A stretch of 48,460 nt of DNA, taken from Sphingobacteriales bacterium (GTDB lineage: Bacteria > Bacteroidota > Bacteroidia > Chitinophagales > Chitinophagaceae). Below are positions 9,916 to 17,480 of the stretch, piece by piece. The stretch is from assembly GCA_016185185.1 (NCBI GenBank), contig JACPOD010000048.1:1-48460 (forward strand), read 5' to 3'. Position numbers and translations under genes: made by a program. The stretch's first letter is position 1, and each line of letters starts with the position of its first letter. The notes under the pieces are model-generated. The model had not been told where the DNA came from. It was given only the letters and a program-made list of their open reading frames with translations, and did not search any database.

Positions 9916-11583
9916 ATGGACTGGCTTATAAAGTTATTTACACAAACATCCATTGCACAATCTGTAATACTTTATGGATTGGTGGTGGCCATTGGTATTT
10001 GGCTGGGCAGAATGAAGATGGCTGGTATATCGTTAGGGGTTACATGGGTTTTATTTACAGGATTGATCTTCTCTTACTTTGGTTTGTTGGTGGATAAGGG
10101 TACCGAAGATTTTTTAAAAGAATTTGGACTGATCTTGTTTGTATATTCTATCGGCTTACAAGTGGGGCCGGGTTTTTTTGCTTCATTAAAAAAGAATGCA
10201 CTTGGAAATAATATACTGGCTGCCGCCATTGTGTTGCTCGGCGTATTTATAACAATTGTATTATTTTATTTCAGTGGTAATCATATTTCCATAATGGCTG
10301 GTGTAATGAGTGGTGCTGTTACCAACACACCCGGGCTGGGGGCCGCACAAGCAGCCGTGAGTGATTTAAATATTACCGGTACCGATAAATCACTAATAAC
10401 ACTGGCCTATGCAGTGACTTACCCACTTGGTGTGTTTGGAATAATTGGTTCTTTGTTATTGCTGAAAAAAATATTTGGTGTAAACACAATCAAGGAGCAG
10501 GAGTTTCACCGTAAGCTGGGGGTATTAAGGGCCAATCGTCCTGTTTCGGTTCACCTGCATTTGGAAAATAAACAACTCATTGGTCAGCCATTGCGCAAGT
10601 TGTTTGAACTGCTTAAAGAACCCATAGTAGTATCAAGAATGCTGCATAAAGAAGAAGTGATCACCCCCACTCCTTCCACGTTGCTGGCAGAAAATGATGT
10701 ATTGCTGATTGTTTCTTCCAAACAAATAGCTGAACAATTAAAATTATTGGTGGGACCTTCAGCAGAAACAGATTTAAGAAAAGCTCCCGAGAGTGAACTG
10801 CAATCTGCCTGGATCGTTGTAACCAATGCAGCTGTAACGCATAAACGGTTAGGCGATATTCCCGAATTGCATCAGCATGATTTTACATTAACACGGTTAA
10901 GCCGTGCAGGAATTGAAATGGTACCACATGGAGATATGTTTTTACAATTGGGAGATACTGTAAAAGCAGTAGGAACAGAAGAAGGTATTGAATGGGTAAC
11001 CAAAGCCATGGGTAACTCTTTAAAAAAATTAGAGATACCAGATCTTGCCCCCATATTCTTTGGTATCGTACTTGGTGTTGTACTGGGAAGCATCCCTTTT
11101 CATTTTCCAAACATACCGGTGGCGGTAAAAATAGGAATGGCCGGTGGTCCATTGATCGCAGCATTGATATTAAGCCGGTTTGGAAATTTATTCTATCTCA
11201 ACAACTATACAACCAACAGTGCTAACTTAATGATTCGTGAATTGGGTATTAGTTTATTCCTCGCCAGTGTGGGCCTGAGCAGCGGAAAAAATTTATCCAT
11301 TGCCTTTGCTGATGGAAGAGGATGGATATGGATGGCTATGGGTGTTGTGATCACCATCGTTCCATTAATAACCATTGGCATTATTGCCCGGAAATATTTT
11401 CGCAAAACGTATTTTGAAATATGTGGTTTACTTGCCGGGGCTTCTACAGACCCGCCTGCATTAGCCTTTGCTACCAAACTTGCCGGAAGTGATATCCCTT
11501 CTGTAACCTATGCTACCGTTTACCCGCTTACCATGATATTAAGAATTGTTGCTGCACAATTGCTGATATTATTGTTTGCATAA
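9916..11583 (+). CDS. AspT/YidE/YbjL-type membrane transporter
   Basis: The 555-residue inner-membrane protein has the aspartate:alanine exchanger (AAEx) architecture. Residues about 1-185 contain five to six helices with the duplication motif GAVTNTPGLGAAQAA. Residues about 200-370 hold two RCK_C/TrkA_C-like regulatory domains (starting SVHLHLENKQLIGQPL and DFTLTRLSRAGIEMVPHGD). Residues 375-555 repeat the membrane half with GLLAGASTDPPALAFA. The paired motifs G(A)xTxxPxLxxA are the family signature. The substrate is unknown; YidE-like members are not generally aspartate antiporters. It follows pckG on the same strand by about 80 bases, and DUF2490 begins 17 bases after its stop, suggesting co-transcription. 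Confidence 0.88.
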   Translation: MDWLIKLFTQTSIAQSVILYGLVVAIGIWLGRMKMAGISLGVTWVLFTGLIFSYFGLLVDKGTEDFLKEFGLILFVYSIGLQVGPGFFASLKKNALGNNILAAAIVLLGVFITIVLFYFSGNHISIMAGVMSGAVTNTPGLGAAQAAVSDLNITGTDKSLITLAYAVTYPLGVFGIIGSLLLLKKIFGVNTIKEQEFHRKLGVLRANRPVSVHLHLENKQLIGQPLRKLFELLKEPIVVSRMLHKEEVITPTPSTLLAENDVLLIVSSKQIAEQLKLLVGPSAETDLRKAPESELQSAWIVVTNAAVTHKRLGDIPELHQHDFTLTRLSRAGIEMVPHGDMFLQLGDTVKAVGTEEGIEWVTKAMGNSLKKLEIPDLAPIFFGIVLGVVLGSIPFHFPNIPVAVKIGMAGGPLIAALILSRFGNLFYLNNYTTNSANLMIRELGISLFLASVGLSSGKNLSIAFADGRGWIWMAMGVVITIVPLITIGIIARKYFRKTYFEICGLLAGASTDPPALAFATKLAGSDIPSVTYATVYPLTMILRIVAAQLLILLFA

Positions 11584-11600
11584 GCATCAATATTGTTTTT

Positions 11601-12344
11601 ATGAAGAAGATCGTTGTTTTGGGTGTTATTATTTTTTCTTTCAGTGTTCATGCTTTAGTTGCACAAACAAAAACAAAAGAAATTAATCACCAGTCGCAAA
11701 GCTGGGTTAGTATAAATAGTACGATTCATCTCAGCAATAAATGGAGTATTCTGGCGGATCTGCATATGCGGCGTAACTATTTTGCAGCAGACCCTGGCTT
11801 TTATTTTATTCGCACAGGGATGGCTTATAATATTACACATGACTTTTTTATAGCCGCAGGCTATGCACATATGTGGGTAGCCCCCACTACACCGGGCTGG
11901 AAAACATACAGCAACGAAAACCGTGTATATCAGCAACTGCAATACCACAGCAAATGGGGTAAAGTAGAGTTAACACAACGTCTGCGCAACGAACAGCGCT
12001 GGCAACAAAAAATAGTAAACGATAAATACTCCGGGCAAAACCGGTTTACCAACCGTATCCGTTATTTGCTCAGTGTAAATATTCCGCTGTTTAAAAATCA
12101 AAAACTTCCCTCACTGGTACTGGCTGATGAACTGCATATACAATTTGGAAAAGAAGTAGTGTACAACACCTTTGATCAAAACCGTTATTTCATCGGTATC
12201 AAACAAAATATAAATCACCATTTAAGTTTTGATATGGGGTATATGAAGCTGTACCAGCAGAAATACACTGGGTATCAATACGATTCTAACGACACCTTCC
12301 GTTTGTTCTTTTATTACAATGGAACTCTTACCAAACATAAATGA
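11601..12344 (+). CDS. DUF2490 outer-membrane-type protein
   Basis: The 247-residue secreted protein has a signal peptide (MKKIVVLGVIIFSFSVHALVAQ) followed by alternating beta strands rich in aromatic residues: WSILADLHMRRNYF, FFIAAGYAHMWV, LTQRLRNEQRW, QNRFTNRIRYLLS and DQNRYFIGIKQNI. This pattern and the LRNEQRW motif are characteristic of DUF2490, predicted outer-membrane beta barrels common in Bacteroidota. The function is unknown. It starts 17 bases after the upstream transporter and probably shares its transcript. Confidence 0.85.
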   Translation: MKKIVVLGVIIFSFSVHALVAQTKTKEINHQSQSWVSINSTIHLSNKWSILADLHMRRNYFAADPGFYFIRTGMAYNITHDFFIAAGYAHMWVAPTTPGWKTYSNENRVYQQLQYHSKWGKVELTQRLRNEQRWQQKIVNDKYSGQNRFTNRIRYLLSVNIPLFKNQKLPSLVLADELHIQFGKEVVYNTFDQNRYFIGIKQNINHHLSFDMGYMKLYQQKYTGYQYDSNDTFRLFFYYNGTLTKHK

Positions 12345-12730
12345 ATTACTCTGGCTTCAAACGTATCATTAATAGTTAAATGTTACATCTTCATCAACTC
12401 ACTGATTAAGTATAAGCATTATTGTATTTAAGAACTATAAAGTGCGAGGAGAATTTAAACAGTTAAAATGTATCAACAATGATTAACAGTTGAAGCTACA
12501 GTAGTACAAAAGAAAGTTAAAGGAGTGCATTTATTACCAACAGTGCCGGTGTTACTATAAAAGATCTGGAATAATGAGATGCTAATTCATAATATGAAAA
12601 AATAAATAAAGCCCCAGTGTTGCACTTAATTACTTAATAAATCTCCCCCTTCTTATTATATTCGGTAATTCTTCTGCCCCTGTTAAACACACTATTTTCT
12701 TTATAATCTTTAACCAAAAATTTTTACGTT
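12345..12730. other. Intergenic region, no gene seen
   Basis: About 390 bases of AT-rich sequence with frequent stops in all frames. I see no RNA gene, strong hairpin or repeat. It presumably carries the promoter of the lipoprotein gene at 12731, but I could not place an exact TAnnTTTG element. Confidence 0.5.
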
Positions 12731-13270
12731 ATGCAAAAACTGTTATTTGTTTGTTGCCTCGCCCTGTTAGCGGTGGCCTGTAACAATGAAGCGAAAGAGT
12801 CATCAGAAAAAAAAGAAACTGCTGAAGCCAAACCTGCTGTTACGTTTTCTATGCCCATTACTTATTCTTCTTCCTGGGAAATTGGCAACCCTGAATACGC
12901 TGCTATGATTGTGCAGGGAAGCTGGAAAGACTGGCAGGATAACAAATTGGGCGATATGAAAAGCTGGGTGGCCGATACCATTACAGCCTTTTTAAGTGAT
13001 AATGTTATGGTAACAGGCAGAGATAGCCTTGTTGCTCATTGGAACAAGGGCCGTGCTACTTACACCAATGTAATTGACACCGTTCATGCTGCTATCTCCT
13101 TAGTAAGTACCGATAAAAAAGAAAATTGGGTAACCGTATGGGCTAAAGAAATTAATACACTTACCAGCGGTACAAAAGATACTACAGAAGTAATGGAAAC
13201 ATGGCGTATCAATAAAGATGGTAAAGCAGATCTCCTGCTGCAATACGACCGCCACGCAAGAAAAAAATAA
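12731..13270 (+). CDS. Lipoprotein with NTF2/SnoaL-like fold
   Basis: The 179-residue product starts with a lipoprotein signal peptide ending in the lipobox LAVAC (Cys17), then an acidic/Lys linker (NNEAKESSEKKETAEAKP). The remainder looks like an NTF2/SnoaL-like domain: a helix pair around YAAMIVQGSWKDWQDNKL, then strands such as TAFLSDNVMVTGRDSLVAHW, VIDTVHAAISLVS, NWVTVWAKEI and EVMETWRINKDGKADLLLQY. Such domains bind small ligands or act as isomerases, and no specific role can be assigned. It stands alone between an intergenic region and a strong terminator. Confidence 0.8.
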   Translation: MQKLLFVCCLALLAVACNNEAKESSEKKETAEAKPAVTFSMPITYSSSWEIGNPEYAAMIVQGSWKDWQDNKLGDMKSWVADTITAFLSDNVMVTGRDSLVAHWNKGRATYTNVIDTVHAAISLVSTDKKENWVTVWAKEINTLTSGTKDTTEVMETWRINKDGKADLLLQYDRHARKK

Positions 13271-13289
13271 GCAATCCTTTTATAAAGCA

Positions 13290-13325
13290 AAACCCTTCTT
13301 CAATCAGTTGAAGAAGGGTTTTGTA
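13290..13325 (+). terminator. Strong rho-independent terminator
   Basis: AACCCTTCTTCAA and TTGAAGAAGGGTT form a perfect 13-bp stem with a four-base TCAG loop, followed by TTG and T-rich sequence. It ends the lipoprotein gene. Because A-rich sequence precedes the stem, it may also work for the minus-strand small gene at 13342-13494. Confidence 0.9.
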
Positions 13326-13341
13326 TGTTTAACTTGATTTT

Positions 13342-13494
13342 TTAAGTCCCCCTGTTGGTGCCACCGGTTAGGCGGGTTGTTTTAGCAGGGCCTTTGGTAT
13401 TAAATTTTCCTTTCGGTGCCGGAAAAGTAGCTTTTGACACCGGCCCGCCTTTCTTTTTATCCTTTTTGTTTTTTCCTGAATTTAATAACGACAT
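13342..13494 (-). CDS. Small basic protein, 50 residues
   Basis: A minus-strand ORF from ATG at 13494 to TAA at 13342 encodes MSLLNSGKNKKDKKKGGPVS, then KATFPAPKGKFNTKGPAK and TTRLTGGTNRGT. It is strongly basic, with many Lys and Gly and no hydrophobic core, so it is probably disordered and nucleic-acid or ribosome associated. The composition is unlike random AT-rich DNA, and its 3' end abuts a strong terminator that could serve it. I recall similar short Lys/Gly-rich hypotheticals in Chitinophagaceae but cannot name a family. Confidence 0.6.
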   Translation of the reverse strand: MSLLNSGKNKKDKKKGGPVSKATFPAPKGKFNTKGPAKTTRLTGGTNRGT

Positions 13495-13695
13495 CTATTG
13501 TTGATTTAAAGATTACAAGTTAAGAAAATATTTTTTAGCCGCCCATTATAAACAGGCTGAAATTTGTGATAGCTAAAAAAGAAAAGTGTTTTTTACTTTT
13601 AACACAAGTTTTGATACCAATCATACATTTTTGTGAGGGCAATCAGCATATTTGTAATTAATTCATTATTATTTTATCATTTGAAAATTTAGTTT

Positions 13696-14339
13696 ATGAG
13701 AAAATTAAATCTCCTCTTGTTTGTTTCCCTTTAATCTTTGTTGTTTCCTGCGGACCTACTATTTATAAATCCACGTTAATGGATTCGGCTATTGCCAAAC
13801 ATAAAATAGTAGCCTTGTTACCGGCCGATGTAAGCATTAAACTCCGCCCGAACGAAGCCAAAAAAACTTCTGCAGAGGATATTGCCAAAAATGAAGAGAG
13901 TACCGGTTATTCCATACAGGATAAAATGTACAGCTGGTTCCTGCGCCGCAGCGAAAAATATTCTTATACGGTAAAGTTCCAGGATGTAAGTAAAACCAAT
14001 GCTTTGCTTAAAGAAGCAGGTATTAGTTATACCGATCTGCGTACAAAAGATAAAGTTGAACTGGCCAAACTGCTGGGTGTGGATGCCGTTTTCTCTTCTG
14101 TAACACGGCTGGATAAACCCATGAGTGAAGGTGCCTCCGTAGCACTGGGGGTATTGTTTGGTTTCTGGGGAGCTACCAATAAAGCTTTTGTAACCATTAA
14201 TATTCACGAAGGACAAAAAGGAGAACTCATCTGGAAATACGATTACGAAGCAGCCGGCTCTGTAGGCAGCTCACCCGATAATTTAGTAAATGCTCTCATG
14301 CGCAATGCATCCCGTAAGTTTTCTTATAACAGTAAATAA
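13696..14339 (+). pseudogene. Lipoprotein gene with frameshift in its signal peptide
   Basis: From ATG at 13696 the reading MRKLNLLLFVSL hits TAA at 13732. In the next frame TTA at 13731 continues as LIFVVSCGPTIYKSTLMDSA and runs open to 14339. Joined, they give a normal lipoprotein signal with lipobox VVSC, so one base appears to be missing in the run near 13724-13731. The mature part (186 residues counted from the internal ATG at 13779) resembles the GNA1162/DUF799-like or CsgG-type lipoprotein pattern: IAKHKIVALLPADVSIKLRP, LAKLLGVDAVFSSVTRLDKP, GVLFGFWGATNKAFVTINIH and GELIWKYDYEAAGSVGSS. Either a sequencing error or a recent inactivating mutation would explain it. Confidence 0.75.
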
Positions 14340-14368
14340 TTTTTATAACTCGTTTGTTTTGGGAGTTA

Positions 14369-14405
14369 AAAAAAGTCCATCATGTTTTTATGTGACGGGC
14401 TTTTT
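14369..14405 (+). terminator. Imperfect terminator hairpin
   Basis: AAAAAGTCCATCATG pairs, with several G-U or mismatched positions, with TGTGACGGGCTTTTT across a T-rich loop, and ends in a T-run. It lies 30 bases after the lipoprotein stop. Confidence 0.5.
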
Positions 14406-14409
14406 GTTT

Positions 14410-14660
14410 AAAGCTAATACAAAAATCGTTATTATAATATTAATAGAAAGGGCAAAAGAAAAACTCACTCCAACAGCTCTATAGTAATTATTTCCCTATT
14501 AATTGTTTGTTACAAAATTGATGTTTAATCAAAGGCGGTTCGTCAGAAGCCCTTCTTAGGTAAGACCTTTTTATGAATCAAATACATTAATAATGAATAA
14601 AACTACAAGCAATTGGATGAATTACCTCTATTACATGAAATCACTAACTAAATAAAATAT
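14410..14660. other. Intergenic region, no gene seen
   Basis: AT-rich sequence with stops in all frames. I see no clear hairpin, repeat or promoter match. Confidence 0.4.
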
Positions 14661-14661
14661 T

Positions 14662-14909
14662 ATGGAAAAAAATCTAAAGTGACCCTTAAAAAGGAAAAGG
14701 GAAAAATTGAAATCAATGGGGATGCATTAAATATTAAATGGATGGTATGGTTCGAACTTCTGTGGAACAAACTTTTAGTTATTCTGCTTATAATAGCTTT
14801 GTTCTTCATAGATCCGAAATCAGATATTGTCCCCCAAATCAGAAGCTGTATAAAAAAAATAATTCCATTTCTTGTTATAGATATATATGGTCTATTGCTA
14901 TCAGGATAA
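14662..14909 (+). CDS. Small membrane protein, possibly frameshifted start
   Basis: A reading frame from GTG at 14679 encodes 76 residues: a Lys/Glu-rich start (TLKKEKGKIEINGDALNIKW), a transmembrane helix (LLWNKLLVILLIIALFFIDP) and a second hydrophobic C-terminal stretch (IIPFLVIDIYGLLLSG). ATG at 14662 is preceded by TATT and followed by a run of seven A; with eight A it would read MEKKSKVTLKKEKGK straight into this frame, so a homopolymer error is possible. I do not recognise the family. The opposite strand is also open but reads like a shadow. Confidence 0.4.
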
Positions 14910-14912
14910 AAT

Positions 14913-15359
14913 TTACATTTTATCAATGAATGTGGAAACCCTATTTATCATTTTCTTTAAAGGTAATCGTTTATTCTTTTCCCAAAATGAAACAGTACAT
15001 TTATCTGTATTAAGTAATAGCGCAAATTGTTCTTGGCTTAGGCCATTCAAATACCTATACTTTTTTATACGTCCACCAAGTGAATCTGTTTCAAAGCTGA
15101 TTGGGAGATAACAAAGAAACTTGATGATAGCGGGATAATGATAGGGCATGGGTTCATATGCTCCGACCTCCCAAGATCGTAAGGTTTCTCTATTTATATT
15201 CAAAATACTAATCACATCTTTTATGAGCATATTGTGCTCTAATCTTGCTCGTTTTATGTGATCTCCAACGGTTTGTAAATCATGAGGGAAGGGTTGTTTA
15301 TCGGCAGAGGAACAGTTTTGTATAACATGGAAAAAGGTACTGCATACGGTATGCTGCAA
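14913..15359 (-). CDS. Regulator with two helix-turn-helix modules
   Basis: The 148-residue protein carries two XRE-like helix-turn-helix units. The first is residues about 36-90 (GDHIKRARLEHNMLIKDV, LNINRETLRSWEVGAYEP). The second is about 100-145 (GGRIKKYRYLNGLSQEQFA, LNTDKCTVSFWEKNKRLP). Both keep the turn followed by a recognition helix ending in SWE/FWE and then a proline. No ligand or dimerisation domain is present. It stands alone and is separated from its neighbours by short gaps, so its target is unknown; binding to a tandem operator would fit the duplicated motif. Confidence 0.8.
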   Translation of the reverse strand: MQHTVCSTFFHVIQNCSSADKQPFPHDLQTVGDHIKRARLEHNMLIKDVISILNINRETLRSWEVGAYEPMPYHYPAIIKFLCYLPISFETDSLGGRIKKYRYLNGLSQEQFALLLNTDKCTVSFWEKNKRLPLKKMINRVSTFIDKM

Positions 15360-15460
15360 TCTTGTACCAATGCCTAAAGTTGTTTGGTCTATAAATACTT
15401 ATTTACAGTTAAAATAATAGCGGAAAGATAAAAGGAAATTTCAGGAAGGCAAACAGCACA

Positions 15461-16231
15461 TTATTGTTTAACAGGTTTTAATTGTGGTATGGGCGGCCTT
15501 CTTCCCTTAAAACGTATATAAGACAGCAGGATGTATTTGTGAAAATCATAATCGCTGGTGGTACTGGCAAATTCGTATGTGGGGCGGTATATCTTCATAA
15601 ACTTTATCAGCTCTGTGCTGTCGAGCAGGGTAATACGCCGTACCAATTTTTTATTGAAACGGTAATCAACATAGTTCTGCTGTTCTTTATCTACCAGAAA
15701 TTGCCGCAGCTTTTCCATGTTTTTATTATGGCGAAAACGAAAAGCCCCGATAATGGCATCCACATCAAACCCTGCAACGCCGGTTCCATTATCCGTTGTT
15801 TGCAAGTTGGGTTTTTCAAATCCAAAAGCTTTGGCATTATCCTTTCTGTTTTGAATAGAGTCAAACTTATAACTCCTGGAAAATACATTGACCTCCGGTA
15901 AAAGTTTATACTTGGTGGCAATACTTATATGTATGGCTACATCAAACCCTTCGTAATTGGTTAAATTATTGACAGGAAATTTTGTAGTGGATTTGCCATT
16001 ATAGGTAAACCAGAGGGAATCGTTTTCTGTAATGACGATGGAGTAATGCCCAACGGTATCGGTAAACGCAATGTTTCCGCTGTTGCTGGTTACCATTACA
16101 TTTTTAACAGGCACCGTTCGGCTCATATCATAAACCGTTCCGCTAACCCTGGATTGGGCAGTGGCATCATTAGTGATACCGCCAATCAGTAACGATATTA
16201 AAACGATATATAAATATTTATACAAGCACAC
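15461..16231 (-). CDS. Exported protein with carboxypeptidase-regulatory-like domain
   Basis: The 256-residue product has an N-terminal signal sequence (YKYLYIVLISLLIGGITNDATAQ). It is followed by an Ig-like carboxypeptidase D regulatory domain (SRVSGTVYDMSRTVPVKNV, FTDTVGHYSIVI) of about 90 residues. The C-terminal 150 residues are of unknown type: EVNVFSRSYKFDSIQNR, IIGAFRFRHNKNMEKLRQFL, LVRRITLLDSTELIKFMKIY and YDFHKYILLSYIRFK. This combination is frequent in Bacteroidota as a standalone, periplasmic or surface protein, without known function. There is no operon partner nearby. Confidence 0.8.
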   Translation of the reverse strand: MCLYKYLYIVLISLLIGGITNDATAQSRVSGTVYDMSRTVPVKNVMVTSNSGNIAFTDTVGHYSIVITENDSLWFTYNGKSTTKFPVNNLTNYEGFDVAIHISIATKYKLLPEVNVFSRSYKFDSIQNRKDNAKAFGFEKPNLQTTDNGTGVAGFDVDAIIGAFRFRHNKNMEKLRQFLVDKEQQNYVDYRFNKKLVRRITLLDSTELIKFMKIYRPTYEFASTTSDYDFHKYILLSYIRFKGRRPPIPQLKPVKQ

Positions 16232-16282
16232 AATTTAAGCTGCTAAATAAAGAAGGAAAAATGATTAGGTAAAATTGTATGG

Positions 16283-17248
16283 TTATTTTAACGGGGATTT
16301 AAGGAGGCTTTCAATTACTGAAGGATAATGTTTGTGTTCCAGGGTATGAATCTTTGCGGCCAGAGTTTCGGGTGTATCCTTACCAGTTATCTCACAGGTT
16401 GACTGCAGAATAATCGAACCATGATCGTATAATTCATCCACATAGTGAATGGTGATACCACTTTCTTTTTCTTTATTCGCAATCACTGCCGCATGCACAT
16501 GCATGCCATACATTCCTTTTCCACCATATTTTGGTAGTAATGCCGGATGAATGTTTACGATTTTGTTTGGATACGCTTTTATCAGGGCTGAGGGCACCTT
16601 CCATAAAAAACCGGCCAGCACTATGAACTCAACCCCATTTTGTTTCAGTTCATCCACGTAAGCATTACCCCGGAAAAATTTTTCTTTTTCTATTATTAGT
16701 GAAGGGATATTTTCCTTTTCAGCAATTTTTAAAACCCCGGCTTCCGGTTTGTTGGAAACGATGAGAACAATCTTAACCGTAGCTGAATTTTTGAAATGAT
16801 TGATAATTGCCTGTGCATTGCTTCCGGCGCCGGAGGCGAAAACAGCAAGGTTTTTAGTTTGTGGTTTATGGTTTGTGGTTTGTGGTTGCTGATGGTGGTC
16901 GGACGAAAGACGATGGACAATAACAATTTCTTCCTGTGGTCTATAATCTGTCGTCTGTGGTCTTCTTCCAAACATCCTTTTACCAATCCTTGCGATATAT
17001 TTTTTAAAAAAAGGAAATTGACCTAAAGGGATGCTTATAACTAAAACGCAAAGCGGCCAGAGCAGAGTTATGAGTAAAATATATAATACTACCCGGATTA
17101 AAGCCGCATCAATGGCAAATAATCCTAATATCTTGCGACCCGCATAACCACATAAGCTACCCCCAAGAGCAAATGTGCCTATGATGAGCAAAAGCTGCCA
17201 CCCGTTAACCTTCCATTTTTGCTGTAATCTTTTAAACATGCGGCGCAA
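16283..17248 (-). CDS. purN: Membrane protein fused to phosphoribosylglycinamide formyltransferase
   Basis: One uninterrupted frame of 321 residues. Residues 1-95 are a small membrane protein with two helices (WQLLLIIGTFALGGSLCGYA; ALIRVVLYILLITLLWPLCV) ending GKRMFG, matching a short Bacteroidota DUF family I recall as DUF6787. Residues 96-131 are a repeat-encoded linker (RRPQTTDYRPQ, PQTTNHKPQTKN). Residues 132-321 are PurN, which makes formyl-GAR in purine synthesis: NLAVFASGAGSNAQAIINHF, SLIIEKEKFF, FIVLAGFLWKVP, and NIHPALLPKYGGKGMYG holding the catalytic Asn/His. PurN has no ATG, GTG or TTG of its own between the linker and the catalytic half. It is therefore translated as a fusion or by an odd start. 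Confidence 0.88.
   Translation of the reverse strand: MRRMFKRLQQKWKVNGWQLLLIIGTFALGGSLCGYAGRKILGLFAIDAALIRVVLYILLITLLWPLCVLVISIPLGQFPFFKKYIARIGKRMFGRRPQTTDYRPQEEIVIVHRLSSDHHQQPQTTNHKPQTKNLAVFASGAGSNAQAIINHFKNSATVKIVLIVSNKPEAGVLKIAEKENIPSLIIEKEKFFRGNAYVDELKQNGVEFIVLAGFLWKVPSALIKAYPNKIVNIHPALLPKYGGKGMYGMHVHAAVIANKEKESGITIHYVDELYDHGSIILQSTCEITGKDTPETLAAKIHTLEHKHYPSVIESLLKSPLK
16855..16975. repeat. Low-complexity GTGGTTT repeat inside a coding frame
   Basis: Plus-strand text runs TTTGTGGTTTATGG, TTTGTGG, TTTGTGGTTG and, 60 bases on, CTGTGGTCTATAATCTG and TCGTCTGTGGTC. These permuted words are typical intergenic spacer repeats of Chitinophagaceae, but here they are read through on the minus strand as the PQTTNHKPQT linker between two protein domains. 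Confidence 0.7.
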
Positions 17249-17480
17249 AGGTGGGTAAAATCAGCTATCAAAACAGTATTGAAACGAGTTTTTTCTTACA
17301 CTTATCAACACCACATACAAATAAATGACAATTTGTTTTTGTTTAAACAAACTCACTGAATTTCAGTGGCAAGGGAAGCAAAAAAAAATTTAACAATCTG
17401 AATTTTATTAACCTTACTCCCCTATTTTTGCAGCCTGAACAGGAAATTTTTCCACATCACACATCAGCTTATTTGCTTTT
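17249..17480 (+). promoter_or_regulatory. Upstream region of the respiratory operon with -7 element
   Basis: TATTTTTG at 17423-17430 matches the Bacteroidota -7 consensus TAnnTTTG exactly and would start transcription near 17437, about 44 bases before actA. No good TTTG -33 box is visible at the expected distance, so the promoter call rests on one element. No dyad of the FNR/CRP type is evident. Confidence 0.5.

Noticed and set aside
9684-10097. 137-codon plus-strand frame overlapping pckG and the transporter
   Set aside because: It lies inside two well-supported genes in another frame, with Cys/Trp-rich random-looking composition.
13720-13735. Programmed -1 frameshift signal
   Set aside because: The zero-frame codons TCC CTT do not form an X XXY YYZ heptamer, and no downstream stimulatory structure is evident. 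Mutation or error is simpler.
14660-14926. Minus-strand 88-codon frame opposite the small membrane protein
   Set aside because: The plus-strand reading has better helix pattern and context. The minus frame looks like its shadow.
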